Assembly: GCA_037127315.1 (NCBI GenBank)
Contig: JBBBDQ010001154.1
Location: 732,501-796,500 of the forward strand
Direction: 5' to 3'
DNA from: Ascarosepion bandense
Lineage: Eukaryota > Mollusca > Cephalopoda > Sepiida > Sepiidae
Length of the DNA: 64,000 nucleotides
Shown: positions 1 through 10,887 of the stretch, one piece after another
How positions within the stretch are numbered: position 1 is the stretch's first letter
Layout of the letters: each line of letters opens with the position of its first letter
The notes under the pieces: model-generated
The model's input: the letters and a program-made list of their open reading frames with translations, nothing else
Database searches by the model: none
What the model was told of the DNA's origin: nothing
Position numbers and translations under genes: made by a program

Positions 1-411
1 TTTCTGTTGTACTATTTTTTGTCCTTTCTTTATCACACAAATTATTTCCATGGTCGTATCACATGTGCCTTTTTTATTATGTTTTACCTGAAACATAGCC
101 CAACAGCCATTCAAGGTAGAGTGTTACTAAATGGGGTTGTTGTAAGAGCATACAGGGAGAGGGAGAGCAAGAGGGGGTATATGAAGATATGTAGGATAGA
201 TAATAGTTGATGCTAGACATGAAAAGGTTAAGATTGTAGTGAATGGGAAAGAATTTTCTTGGGAGTTCATTCCACAATGCAACAGTTCTAGGAAAAAAGT
301 TGCAAGTGGAACTTCTTCATTATCATTGGGGATAGAGCATTTCATAGAAGTAAACTTTGCATGTTGACTCAGTTTCATTTTTCAATCATCAGATTATATA
401 TACGCCCTCTT

Positions 412-414
<3 letters not shown>
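1..414. other. unassigned AT-rich DNA
   Basis: I see no coding homology, RNA gene or recognisable repeat here. Short open frames on both strands have no family signature and look like chance frames. Confidence 0.5.

Positions 415-450
<36 letters not shown>
415..450. repeat. (TA)n microsatellite
   Basis: A pure TA run abuts the left end of the first Helitron copy. TA runs recur at or inside nearly every Helitron copy in the window. Confidence 0.95.
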
Positions 451-456
<6 letters not shown>

Positions 457-759
457 TATTTATAAATGGAATTCTGTGTGTGTGTCTGTGTATCTGTTAC
501 CTATAGACTCCGAAACGGCTGAACCGATTTCCTTGAAAATTTACACAGTTGTACTATAAGCATCTGCGAGTGTTCTTAGCTAGGTTTTGTATCGAGGTAC
601 ACCCGATAAATATATCAAAAATCGATAATAAAAAAAAATCACGTTATTGAAGGAGTGGTCTGAATTTAATCAAATTTGATACACTCATAGACAAAGACAT
701 AAGAAACGATATTCAGAAGTTTCAAGGTTGCAGTTCTTACAATAGTGCAGAAAATCGAT

Positions 760-791
<32 letters not shown>

Positions 792-1158
792 GCAAGATAC
801 CGGGTCTGATCAAAATCATTTTTTCAGCCCTTTTATTTTAGTTTTTGCTTTGGGTTTGGCTCTAAGTAGGTATAATTGTAGTTCTTAGTCTCAGCCATCA
901 TACCATTTACTCAGAGGACTTATTTAGCCTTCAAAATTCAGTTTATGGCGAAAAAAAACTTATTTGATATTGATCGCAGGAAATCAAAATTTGACTTTCA
1001 TCCATTCATTTTTCTTTCAGTCTATGGTTTTGCTTTAACTGGAAGCAACTATTGCTTTTTAGTCTTTCATGTCAATGTTCAAAGAGTCTGAGCTCCAGGA
1101 CCATGGATTAGTTTTAAAGCTTTCATTACACCCAAGCAATGCAGGGCTATACTGGTAG
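449..1158 (+). mobile_element. non-autonomous Helitron, copy A (long form)
   Basis: This is a roughly 710-bp non-coding repeat. The left end reads TATAAACTTATTTATAAA, a decayed form of the family start TCTAAACTTATTTATAAA. The right end is the CCC..GGG hairpin followed by CTATACTGGTAG, where the terminal CTAG has become GTAG. The body holds a conserved block starting at a GACTCCGAAACGGCTGAACC motif, an internal TA run (about 763-787) and a block ending in AGAGTCTGAGCTCCAGGACC. The same sequence occurs in at least seven other places in the window. The 5' TC, 3' hairpin plus CTAG and lack of terminal inverted repeats fit Helitrons. Confidence 0.75.

Positions 1159-1160
<2 letters not shown>

Positions 1161-1187
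<27 letters not shown>
1161..1187. repeat. (TA)n microsatellite
   Basis: A TA run immediately follows the 3' end of Helitron copy A. Confidence 0.95.
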
Positions 1188-1190
<3 letters not shown>

Positions 1191-1349
1191 AGTGGGTACA
1201 GAACAAAGAAAGAATTTTTTCCGTTCAAAACATTAATTTAAAACAGTGCTCGATATATGATGTATAGAGCTGTGAAAATAAACAATGAGCACAAAAACCA
1301 CATAGATAGAATAAACCAAGATGATAAACTAATTACAAACTGAAAATAA

Positions 1350-1412
1350 GTGACCGAGTCCCCAAAATAAGTGACCGAGTCCCCAAAATAAGTGACCGAG
1401 TCCCCAAAATAG
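1350..1412. repeat. 21-bp minisatellite, 3 copies
   Basis: The unit GTGACCGAGTCCCCAAAATAA occurs three times in tandem, with unit starts at 1350, 1371 and 1392. The copies are identical except at the last boundary. The array ends within a few bases of the start of Penelope-like reverse transcriptase homology. Confidence 0.95.
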
Positions 1413-1414
1413 TA

Positions 1415-2144
1415 ATGAAAGAAGCATATGTGCTGTTGAAGGACCACAAACCTGATTTCTATAGAAAATTACCTGCAAGGATAATAAACCCCACAAAATC
1501 CGAAATAGGTAGGATAAGTAAAACAATATTAGAGAGGGTCAACAAGCAGATAAAAAATAAAGTTAAACTAACGCAGTTGAAAGGCACGGTGGACCTAATC
1601 GAGTGGTTAAAAAAAAATTGGGGGAAAAATAAGGCCACTTTTTTTACAATTGGACATTGTGGATTTTTACCCATCAATTTCGAAGAACCTATTTGGTCTT
1701 GCACTGGAATTCACGGAGTTCTATTTAGACATCACAGAGGATGAAGTCAAAATCAGTTATAAATCAGTTATAATCCACGACAGCGAACAGGGGACTAAGA
1801 ACTCAAAAGAGAACTTTGATTTATCTATGGGAGCCCTGGATTCCGCAGAGGCTTCGGATCTGATTGGATTATTCTTACTGTACAACTTAACTGCACATAA
1901 GGAAATCGAAACGGACAAAATAGGACTATATAGGGATGATGGACTAATGATAACTGATAAATCTACTGGAGGTAAGGTCGATAAAACCAGAAAATTAATC
2001 CATAGAGTCTTTAAATCTTTTGGCCTTAACGTAGTGATTAATCACAATATCAAACAAGTAGACTTCCTAGACATAACATTAGACCTAGTATCGAACACAT
2101 TCCAACCTTACATGAAAAACAACGCCAACCCAATATATATATAA
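1415..2144 (+). pseudogene. Penelope-like reverse transcriptase core, frameshifted
   Basis: In a functional element this domain copies the element RNA into DNA. The first frame (1415 to about 1640) carries the conserved EAYVLLKDHKPDF and INPTKSEIGRISK blocks. After a frameshift near 1640, the second frame (1650-2144) carries the motif A block DIVDFYPSI with its catalytic Asp, motif B (FDLSMGALDSAE), and motif C as YRDDGL, the form typical of Penelope-like elements in place of the YADD of LINEs. The catalytic Asp residues are kept, but the frame breaks at 2135-2144 in a short TA run. The element assignment is firm; activity is ruled out by the frame breaks. Confidence 0.9.
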
Positions 2145-3039
2145 ACCCCAACTCTAATCACCCACCATCCATAATTAAGCACATCCCATCATCGGTAGAA
2201 CGTTGCATTAACACACACTCATCCAGTAAAGAAATATTTGATAAGCACAAGGTAATTTATAATAAAATCCTTAAGGAAAGTGGGTATAAATCATCAAAAA
2301 TCAGCTTTGTAGAAAAATTCAAAAGTCCGAAAAGCAAGAATAGAAACAGGAAAATCATATGGTATAACCCTCCCTTCAATCAATCAGTTAACTTCAAGCT
2401 GGGGCATAAATTCCTTAAATTAATAGAGAAGCACTTCCCCAAAAATAACCCTCTGAGCAAAATCTTCAATAAAAATACCATAAAATTAAGTTATAGCTGT
2501 TCCAATAATCCAGAAAAAATAATAAAAATGCATAACACCAAAATATTAAAACTACACAGCAAAATTAAATCCAACACTAATACAAGTCTGTCCCGTGACA
2601 ACAACCTCTGTAACTGTAGAAACCCCAATCAATGCCCCATGACCAATAAATGTCTAATGAAATCCCTGATATATATGTCTTCGATCTCATCCATAGAAAA
2701 TCCTAAAGAGGAAAAAATATATATTGGGAATACCGTGAACATATTTAAAAAGCGCTTTTACAATCACCTCTCATCCTTCAATAACAAAGAAAAACAAAAC
2801 ATGACGTCTCTCTCCAAATACTTTTGGAAATTAAAAACGAAAATAAAACACCTAAGGTTAAATGGAAAATCCTCAAACAAGCAAGAATGGCAAAATCTAT
2901 AAAAGAACCATGTTTTCTTTGCCTTCAAGAAAAAATAGAGATCCTTAAATATATAAATAGTAACAAGCTTTTAAACCAGAGGCACGAAACCACAGTAAAC
3001 TGTAAACACATTAGGGACCTAACCCTACAATCATGCTAG
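2125..3039 (+). pseudogene. Penelope-like linker and GIY-YIG endonuclease, frameshifted
   Basis: This is the C-terminal half of the same element in the next frame. It has a thumb/linker region with IIWYNPPFNQSV, then a Cys-rich segment (CNCRNPNQCPMTNKC), then the nuclease core with YIGNT, FKKRFYNHLSSF and SLSKYFWKLK. In the family the GIY-YIG domain nicks target DNA to prime reverse transcription. A frameshift near 2835-2850 moves the final stretch (KVKWKILKQAR, CFLCLQEK, CKHIRDL) into a third frame ending at 3039. The Tyr of the nuclease motif and the Arg/His of the RFYNH block are visible. Confidence 0.9.
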
Positions 3040-4199
3040 GAAATACTAAGAGTTTGATTAGATATTCTTATTATAAAAGACTAAAAATGCTACAGAAAAA
3101 TCGATCTAATAAACCCTTAAAGTAAGATCTAATACCCACAACAACATTTAAATAAATAAAATGTAAAATCAAAAGAAATAAACAGGTTCCCAAACTATAA
3201 TCTAGGAATAATTAAAAATTAAAGGAAAACAAATCGATCCCCTAAATCCAAAATCAAGATTAAAATATACAAATTTAGATAAATTATAAAAAACTGATAA
3301 AATACAAATTTACATTTTCCCTCTAAAAAATACAAATTTTGATTTTTTATAAATAACCTCGCCTAAATACAAAACAATCCACACTTAAATAGATCAAATT
3401 ACGAAAGTCTACAACAAAGTTTAATATTGTAAAAATAGCTCCCAAATTAAAAAAGAATCAAAAAAATTAAAAGGAAAAAAATCGATCCTCTAAATTCAAA
3501 ATTAAGATTAAATATACAAATTTAGAAGCATTATAAAAGCTGACAAAATAGAAATTTGCATTTACTTCTGAAAAAATACAAGTTTAGATTTTTTAGAAAC
3601 AACTTTGCCTAAATACAATAATACCTGAATAAACACCCTGATCCCGCTAAAATAAAAAATAAAAAAATATAAAAAACAAAAATAAAATACAAAATATGCC
3701 GTACTGAAAAAAAAAAAATCAAAATTAAAAAGAAAAAACACCCCACTCCTATCACGTCTATCTAAGGAACCCTAAGAAAAACAGCCTTGCCACTAAATGA
3801 AAGAGAATAAATAAAATTTGTCTGGTAACAACAGACACAAATAAATCAAGCACTAGCTAAGCAAGACACCTAAAAATTCTCAAGGTCAACAAACAAGATA
3901 AGTTCCCAATCACACACACAAAAAAACCCCACGCAAACATACAAAAACTGACCAAGTAATAAAACCCTCTACACACCAATCTCTGCAAAATTCTAACCAA
4001 AAGATATACCCGATAAAAACGTACGCTCCAACAGATAATACCATTAATCAACAATTTAGTACTTACACACCAGGCTCTTCAAAACTCTAACAGACAACAC
4101 AAGACACATTTCCTTCATTATCAATAACCCCAACCAACCTCCCACAACAACAATGAACCAAATATAGGGAGAAGACGAATTCAGTTTTGCTTTTACCTC
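3040..4199. repeat. AT-rich Penelope 3' flank with an internal direct duplication
   Basis: There is no coding sequence. A block of about 165 bp at 3213-3380 is repeated in diverged form at 3452-3625. Both copies run from an AATCGATCC..CTAAAT segment through GATTTTTTA to a GCCTAAATACAA end. The remainder is A-rich on the plus strand. Confidence 0.6.
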
Positions 4200-4231
4200 C
4201 TGAAGAAACATTGGACACCCAACGTTGAAAC
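4200..4231 (+). other. CTGAAGA-hairpin-GAAAC motif
   Basis: CTGAAGA (4200-4206) is followed by an 8-bp imperfect stem (AACATTGG pairing with CCAACGTT, one mismatch, ACAC loop) and then GAAAC at 4227-4231. The order matches the core layout of a hammerhead ribozyme (CUGANGA, stem II, GAAA). Hammerhead motifs have been reported in Penelope-like elements. Stems I and III are not evident, so this is a resemblance only. Confidence 0.35.
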
Positions 4232-4279
4232 AACATGATTGTCAAGGACATATATTAAAAAATAATGTACATGTTCTAA

Positions 4280-4283
<4 letters not shown>

Positions 4284-4325
<42 letters not shown>

Positions 4326-4342
4326 ACACACACACACACACA
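4284..4342. repeat. (TA)n then (CA)n microsatellite
   Basis: A TA run of about 38 bp changes directly into a CA run. Confidence 0.95.
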
Positions 4343-5500
4343 AATGTATACAAAGTCTTCCTTCAGTTTTATTTAATAAATGATATGCTATGACACTGAA
4401 ACTAAGACTGAATTCATAGTCATTATCTAATGAGGGCTTCATTGTGTGTAAATGAACCAACATTTGGAAGAAAAATAGGCCAGTGGTGGGATTTGTTAAA
4501 ACATTGTTTTTAAAATTAAGTCAATGCTGAATTATAGTTAAACAAATTTATCTGAATAACTGATAAATATTTGATTAATAATTGAAAATGCCCAAGATTT
4601 TGAGACAGATTGACTCAACCTGTGAAAATGTTGATGGCCAGCAATATGCCCAAACTTTGTCAAACAAAACTGACATGTATTATTGTGTCTTATTCATACT
4701 GAAAGGCATGACATGCTCCACTTGAAGTGAACCTGATGTGCAGACTTGATGCAATAAGCAGCTAATTGATGTGTTTTGAAGAAATAATTAAACATGTTTT
4801 TAATGCTACAACAACAAATTGAAAGGTGTCACTATCTTAATAGACAGACAGATCAAGGTCTCTGGTTAATGACAAGAGTCTATGAGAAGCATACTGAGCC
4901 TATTGTTAGGAACAGAAGAGAATTTATAAAGTAAACATTTATAATGCCCTTTCTAAGGCAGCTGGTTTAATTGTTGATTCTATTAGCATAATTCATTAAT
5001 TTGATTCATCAGCTGCTCTTTTTCAGCCTGACAACACCCCAGACCATTTAAAAGCATAAAGAGTTGGAAATCATTAGAAGGTTTTGACACATCTGCTTCT
5101 CTGATGATTAAACTACAATGAGATATTTTATCTCGGATGGCCATGAAATGTCAAATATGGGTGGATTTCAAAAGCTCTTTCTTTTTAATATTTGCTTAGA
5201 AAAATTTTAACATGCTATCCACTCACATAAAATTTGTTGCCAACATCAGAAAAAAAATCTTCAGACGAGTATAATATATGTTAACCCTGTAGACTTCCTT
5301 GGTAGATGTTTCTGCAGTGATTTCCACTGTAAGTAGGTTTTACAAAGTAGAATTGCTTGCTCCACTGTAGAATGAGTGGCCATGGTAAAATGTAAAATAA
5401 ATGACAGCACTATCAAAACAGAATTGACAAAGTTTGCAATAAGCAATAACAAGAAAAGAACATGGCCAAAAATAATATAAAGCAAGCAATCAATACATGC
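4343..5500. other. unassigned DNA
   Basis: I see no recognisable gene or repeat. It may hold an old element remnant, but no frame gives a family motif. Confidence 0.4.
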
Positions 5501-5642
5501 AAGGCAAAGCAACTGTAATAAGGCAAAGCAAGAGTAATAAGGCAAATTAACAGTAATAAGGCAAAGCAAGAGTAATAAGGCAAATTAACAGTAATAAGGC
5601 AAAGCAACAGTAATAAGGCAAAGCAACTGTAATAAGGCAAAA
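5501..5642. repeat. 19-bp minisatellite, 7 copies
   Basis: The unit AAGGCAAAGCAACAGTAAT repeats with starts at 5501, 5520, 5539, 5558, 5577, 5596 and 5615, plus a partial copy at 5634. Units differ at a few positions (GCAAC, GCAAG and ATTAAC variants) in an alternating pattern, which suggests expansion of two-unit blocks. Long Leu-rich open frames on the minus strand are artefacts of this array. Confidence 0.95.
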
Positions 5643-5934
5643 AAGGTTCACAAACTAAGAATTGGGATTGACACACAAGTGCAAGTTCAGACAAGCGAAC
5701 ATAGTATTCTGACTTCAAAAGAAGACAGTCCTAGACTAAGTCTCATGAAACTGAGAGCTGACCAGTTTTATTGGCTAGAAAAAAAATCCTAGCATGATTA
5801 CCTACTTACAGTGTGCTTCTTCTTAAAAATCAAAGAAAGAAAAGTATTTTGCAGTTATTCTTGCCAGGATTAGAACCAACACCAAAGTTGTTTAGAATTT
5901 ATAGCTGTTTTTCATCTAGACTAGTTATTAGCCA
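5643..5934. other. unassigned DNA
   Basis: Nothing recognised. Confidence 0.4.
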
Positions 5935-6110
5935 AATCTAGGAAGCTCAGCCTGTCTTGTTATTTACCCTTAGTTGAGGGAAGAAGAGATGGGTTCATAC
6001 ATTTTTCCCAAGGATATTTGTGCAAATGTGAACTTAATGTTGTCAGCTGGAATTTGAACCCGACATGCTAATTTCACTATCAGCACTTTAGCACGATTGT
6101 TACTAAAAAG
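5935..6110 (-). mobile_element. tRNA-derived SINE fragment
   Basis: The reverse complement matches the body of the SINE at 33008-33325: the block around GAAGAGATGGGTTCATAC, the CCCAAGG.TATTTGTGCA segment, and a B-box-like GGGTTCAAATTCC at its tRNA-related end. The tRNA-like head is incomplete. Confidence 0.6.
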
Positions 6111-7148
6111 ATCTTTGAGTAAAATTAAACATCTTAACCTACCTATTCATGTGCTACAATAGTATGTTGTTTAAGCATTGCTTAAGAGAATTGGGTTAAC
6201 AAGCAGTTGTGGGTTCAATTCCTGAGAAAGTGAGATGCTTATATATTCTGCTTTAGCGAAAGAGACTAACAATATGAGAAAGATTTAATGGAAACAAAAT
6301 ATCCTCTTAACTAGACAACGGGATGTGAATAATCTCTGCTCATAGAATAGATAAAATGTTGGGCTTGAAATTTCCAATAGGTGACTAATTTATGACACCT
6401 GAAGGCAGCCACGACGACAACCATGAAAATGTGATGAGCACGTCAAACTAGCAGAAAGATAATTGTTGGCCTCAGAAATTCAATTATAACGAGGATTATT
6501 TTTCCTGCTGTATGACCAGAGTCTTTGCTTTGATTTTTTTCTTCTTTTTTGGGGGTGGGTGGGGGGGTGGGGCGGTCACTCCAAAAGTAATGCCTCATAT
6601 CTGATTATCTTGACACATATTGTCAAAGGGATATATTAGTGGGTATGAAAGAAGGCGGCATAATTTCTTTCTTTTTCACCTTGTTGCAGACACCAAGTGC
6701 ATAGCAGTCTGTCAAAAATGGATCTAACACGAAAATTCAGACAAAGCAGAAATGTACCAGTGAAATTCTCCATGTGGAAAAACTGTATTGATTGACATTC
6801 ATTGAGACATGCTGAATTTTCTTTTGATAGAAGCCCAATAGGAGATGTGAGTACCAGTCAAGTGGTGGCTAATATGTTTCAATAATGGTGAAAGTAATGT
6901 GCACGGTTACAGCTGTTAACTCACAAAATTAAGAGCTCTTGTTCATTGCCGGCTAAAAATGCATAGACAGTCGTAGTGACTATGTGAAAAGAAATCTTTT
7001 CTAGCTGAAAACTTGCTTTATCTCTTGGTGCTCTTTGTAAACAAATGGTGACATTATTTTCAAAGTAGCCATCTCATGATTATTAACATGAAAACGTTTT
7101 TGATGTATTTGTTTAATAAAGCCTGCCTGTGATCTAATCTAAATTATA
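6111..7148. other. unassigned DNA with a possible decayed element
   Basis: A tRNA-like B-box segment (GTGGGTTCAATTCC) lies near 6209. A G-rich tract at 6551-6575 leads into TCACTCCAAAAGTAATGCC, a sequence of mariner-end type. No open frame after it gives a clear transposase. I leave this unassigned. Confidence 0.3.
6551..6575 (+). other. G-quadruplex-forming tract
   Basis: Four G-runs of 5, 3, 7 and 4 are separated by single T residues, then CGG. It follows a T-rich stretch. Single-nucleotide loops make this one of the most stable predicted quadruplex layouts. Confidence 0.8.
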
Positions 7149-7870
7149 TCTAAACTTATTTATAAATGGAACTTTGTCTGTGTGTGTGTGTGTGTGTGTC
7201 TGTCCGTTACCTATAGAATCCAAAACAGCTGAACCAATTTTCTTGAAAATTTACACAGTTCTACTATAAGCATCTGCGAGTGTTCTTAGCTAGGTTTTGT
7301 GTCAAGGTACCCCCGATAAATATCGAAAATCCATAATCGAAAAAATCGGGTTATAGAAGGAGTGGTCAGATTTTAATCAAATTTGATACACTCATAGACA
7401 AAGACATAAGAAACGATATTCAGAAGTTTCAAGGTTGCAGTTCTTACAATAGTGCAGAAAATTGATAATATATATATATAAGACAAGATGTTTGTGTGTG
7501 TGTGCCTGTCTATCTGCCTGTATGTCTGTATTTTTTCAGACCTTTTATTTTAGTTTTTGCTTCGGGTTTGGCTCTAAGTAGGTGTAATTGTAGTTCTTAG
7601 TCTCAGCCATGATACCATTTACTCAGAGGACTTATTTAGCCTTCAAAATTCAGTTTATGTCGAAAAAAAAATTATTTGATATCGATACCAGGAAATCAAG
7701 ATTTGACTTACATCCATTCATTTTTCTTTCAGTTTACGGTTTTGCTTTAACTGGAAACAACTATTGCTTTTTAGTCTTTCATGCCAACGTCCAAAGAGTC
7801 TGAGCTCCAGGACCATGGATTAGTTTTAAAGCTTTCATTACACCTGAGTAACACCAGGCTATCCTGCTAG
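7149..7870 (+). mobile_element. non-autonomous Helitron, copy B (long form, intact ends)
   Basis: This is the best-preserved long copy at 722 bp. It starts TCTAAACTTATTTATAAA after an A and ends CTATCCTGCTAG before a T, the A|T target expected for Helitrons. A short hairpin (ACCTGAG..CAGGCT region) lies just before the end. It contains CA and TA runs, and a block whose chance open frame (7609-7803) recurs antisense in copy H. There are no terminal inverted repeats and no target duplication beyond the A|T. Confidence 0.8.
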
Positions 7871-8565
7871 TATAACATAAATAGCAATCTATAATAACAA
7901 GTTTAATATTATCAGATGTTCTTCAGTTGCTCGAGTTCAGATTGAAATGCAGTATATTGTCATTTGCATTATAAACATTAGATTAAGCTGTGTTAAAATC
8001 TATAAATATATTTACTATAATAAAGAATACATTTTTTAAAAAATAAATATGGTATGCATTAAAACGTTTTTTCAAATTTAAGATATTGGGAAAAACATAA
8101 GCAAAATTTTCTACTGTGTCTGAGAAAATCTTTATTTGCCTCTTCTTTCTTAAGCAATTTGTGCAGCAATGCAGATAATCAAAGTGTGATTGCGATAAGA
8201 TTTACAAGTACAGGTCAATAATCAGAAGAGGACACTGCCAAGATTAGCAGCAGGTCTTTTTGAATTAAGCTTAAGAACTGCAGATTAGGTAGGACCATAA
8301 AATGAAGACTAGCGATTCCTGCTAGTCTGCTGGTTGCCTGGATGTCTGTTGATAAGAATTAGTTAATTATCTGTTAGCAATTCGATTACATGTAAAATAA
8401 GTTATGAATGCTGCAAATTATTCTGTGGTACAAAATGAAGAAAGGAAATAAAATGTAAAGGAGAAAAAAAGGAAAAGATAAAGATTGATTGATTGTTTAT
8501 TAGTTTTACTAGCATATCAACACCATTTAATAGGACATTTAATGATGAAACTGGATTTTTTTAGT
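7871..8565. other. unassigned AT-rich DNA
   Basis: Nothing recognised. Confidence 0.4.
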
Positions 8566-8566
8566 A

Positions 8567-9058
8567 TTTATCTATATTTCTGAGATGAGGTAGTATTTAC
8601 ATTATTCGGACTATTGTCCTCATCTTTGTTGCCATTTGTATGGTGTTTAATAATAGATCGTTCTATTTATCTATATTTCTAAGATGAGGTAGTATTTACA
8701 GCATTTACATTATTCGGACTATTGCCCTCGTCTTTCTTACCATTTGTATGACGTTTCAGCCGTTGTACGCTCTGACCTTATTCAGAGGCTAAGAATTTTG
8801 AACCGAACCCTTTATTACAATCACTGAAGTATATGAACTCCATTCCTTGTGTAACACCGTGTTTGAAAGTCATGAGTTATCTCCCTCTAACCCTGCAAGT
8901 TACTTGTTCACCACTGCTGTAGCCTGGTATTGAACTCGCAACTCTAAGCGTCAAGACAGGAACTAACCAACGTTTATATCCACTGGGCCATGTGGCCTAA
9001 CTTGGCCGAAACATCATACAAATGGCAACAGAGATGAGAACAATAATCTGAACAATGA
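8567..9058. repeat. palindromic element with a duplicated left arm
   Basis: A segment at 8567-8648 is repeated in direct orientation at 8666-8756. The second copy is then found inverted at 9003-9058 (arm about 8706-8762). The arms are about 50 bp with a handful of mismatches and contain GGCCGAAAC/GTTTCAGCCG ends. The enclosed DNA of about 240 bp holds a tRNA-like SINE head on the minus strand. It looks like a fold-back or MITE-type element that captured a SINE, or a SINE trapped by inverted insertion. Confidence 0.65.
8810..9000 (-). mobile_element. tRNA-derived SINE inside the palindrome
   Basis: Read on the minus strand, an A-box-like TGGCCCAGTGGATA (about 8977-8990) is followed at normal tRNA spacing by a B-box-like GCGAGTTCAATACCAG (8924-8940). 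This is the internal RNA polymerase III promoter layout of tRNA-derived SINEs. The downstream body differs from the SINE family at 33.0 kb. Confidence 0.55.
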
Positions 9059-9249
9059 AAATACTGGAATTTTTTTCTGTTCAGGAATGTTTCAAAACAA
9101 ATTGCAAAGCCCTATTTTCTATAGAAGCTGGCCTAATTTCTATAGAAGCTGGAAATGTTTGATTTTCTTCAGTTATCCTACATTATTTGCACAGTAGGTA
9201 CATTTTTGAAGTGCATGTTAGAATTTTCTTTTGGTAAGAGTTGCTATGT

Positions 9250-10492
9250 ATTGTTTTTTTTTTTTGTTTCTTGCACTCTATCAAAATATGCTTGACAATA
9301 AGAAATTGGTCGCAGTGAGTACACTGAGGTGCAGTTTTCTTCTAGTACTTCATTAATTTGAAGTACAAATGAAGGAATGACAGTTTATTTCTATAGAACC
9401 AGATGTATTGAGGTTCACATATATTTTAGTATGCTAAGTTATTTGGTTCTATTGCATACTAGAGGAATAATTTTTTGCATCTCAGAGATTTAGGTGTTCA
9501 TTGGCTTCTATATAGAGACTTTGCACGGGTTAGGTCTGGAAGGATCTGGAACTTAATCTCAGTCCTTGATTTTGTATGTTTTGTAGTTTAATTTCGATCT
9601 GATGTATGACCCATATATTCTGAGCATTACCTTTAGGTTGGCACCCCAATTGAATTTTGTTATTACATTTAGAAGCTTCAAAGCTTTTTGGGAATCAATG
9701 TGCACTTTGAAGTTAAGTTTTCTATCTCGTATGATTCCTAGATATTTTATTTGTTGGACTATAAGAATTAAATGTTCAGTTAATTTTAATTCCGGATCGA
9801 GGCGGTAGCCTTGTTTTCTTTTCAGAAATGCATGCAGTTTTTGCTTTGCTTTAGAAAAATGGAATCTATTTTTATTTGTCCATTATTTTATCTTGTTTAA
9901 ACATATTTGTCCATATCTTTCAAAGGAAGGCATGTTTGGTGATGAGTAGGACATTAAGAGATCAGCTACATATAGGGATTTTTCAATTCCTGTATTAATG
10001 GTTTTGATAATACTATTTATTTTGAAAATAAGTAATGTAACTGATAAAATGCTACCTTGAAATGCTCCTGCTTGTGTGTGTCTGATGTATTTCCATTTCG
10101 TACTCTGAATGTTCAGTTTGATAGGAAGTTTTGGATAAATATAGCTATTCTTTCTTTTATTCCCATCTTGTGCATGTCTTTTAGGATACCATACTTCCAT
10201 GTGGGGTCATAGGCTTTTTCAAGATAGAAGAATATTGATACCACATGATGATCTCAAACAAAGCCATCACGAATAAAGGATTCTAGCTGTACTAGTTGAT
10301 CATTGGTTTCTTGGTTTTTCAGAATCCACTTCGGTAACTAGATAAGAAAGTGTTTCTCCCCAGATACCACATTAGTCAAGCATTTATTGTTCTCTCCATT
10401 GTCTTGCAAATGCAATTTGTTAGTGCAATGGGTCGGTAGTTTGCTGGACTGGAAAGGTACGTGCCAGGTTTAGAAATTGGAATGATGACAAA
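9250..10492 (-). pseudogene. Jockey-type LINE reverse transcriptase, degenerate
   Basis: Conserved blocks appear in order on the minus strand across several frames: PISKPGTYLSSPANYRPIAL and CKTMERTIN (about 10480-10370), NDQLVQLESFI and FFYLEKAYDPTWKYGIL (motif A), GAFQGSILS (from GVPQGSILS, motif B), and SLYVADLLMSYSS, where the catalytic YVDD has become YVAD. Downstream are KYLGIIRDRKLNFKVHI and WGANLKVMLRIYGSYIRSK, typical of the Jockey clade thumb region. A last weak block lies near 9300. The lost catalytic Asp and multiple stops show it is dead. The 5' part, including the endonuclease, is absent and the homology stops where the inverted duplication begins. Confidence 0.8.
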
Positions 10493-10498
10493 CCCAAG

Positions 10499-10887
10499 AA
10501 ACAGTACTTTCCAGTGTTCCAACAGTGTGGGTTCCATTCGAGATTATTCCTCCCCGCACTGGCTAGACCCACCTGTGGTAATATACTGTGGTCTTCCTGC
10601 TATTCCAAAGGCAAGGATAACATGGAAACTTGGTAAAGCTGTCTTGGAGACCCATTAGGAAAACCACCATTTTGAAGTTTCTGATAACATCCCAAGTGAA
10701 TGCCTACAACCTCTTGATGTCATCTGTGATAAATGCACCTGTTAACTGTGACTTGTTTGCACTTGCACAGCTAGAAGTAGACTAAACTGTTAAGTTTACA
10801 TTCACTGCATTTATACTGCCATCTATAATACCAGAATGTTCTAGAAATTTTTGAAACTTTTAGAAACTTCTCAAAACTTCTTGGAAA
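10499..10887 (-). pseudogene. inverted fragment of a dispersed gene of unknown function (left arm)
   Basis: This 389-bp segment is the reverse complement of 12461-12850. By eye there are only about ten differences plus a few small indels. Read on the minus strand it encodes NFKMVVFLMGLQDSFTKF then CYPCLWNSR. I recognise this as a multi-copy gene family widespread in invertebrate genomes, usually unnamed, with a C-x2-C pair in CYLCLWDSR-type sequence. Its function is unknown and it may be a mobile-element ORF. Only the middle part of the gene is present in this arm. Confidence 0.6.

Larger units (their letters stand above)
1343..4240 (+). mobile_element. Penelope-like retroelement, 5'-truncated and frameshifted
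   Basis: The reverse transcriptase and GIY-YIG endonuclease of one Penelope-like element lie in order on the plus strand in three successive reading frames. Coding homology runs from 1415 to 3039. An AT-rich tail follows and ends in a CTGAAGA-hairpin-GAAAC motif near 4200-4231, which I tentatively take as the 3' region. The N-terminal part of the usual polyprotein, before the EAYVLLKDHKP block, is missing. The element is not functional as read. Confidence 0.8.

Noticed and set aside
5501..5642. CRISPR-like or coding repeat array
   Set aside because: The 19-bp units have no spacers. The Leu/Cys-rich minus-strand frames are translations of the minisatellite.
6588..7100. mariner element starting at TCACTCCAAAAGTAATGCC
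   Set aside because: No transposase motifs and no matching inverted end found.
7609..7803. Conserved small protein recurring antisense at 49483-49827
   Set aside because: Both frames lie in the same non-coding block of Helitron copies and share sequence because the repeat is shared. There is no sign of coding constraint.
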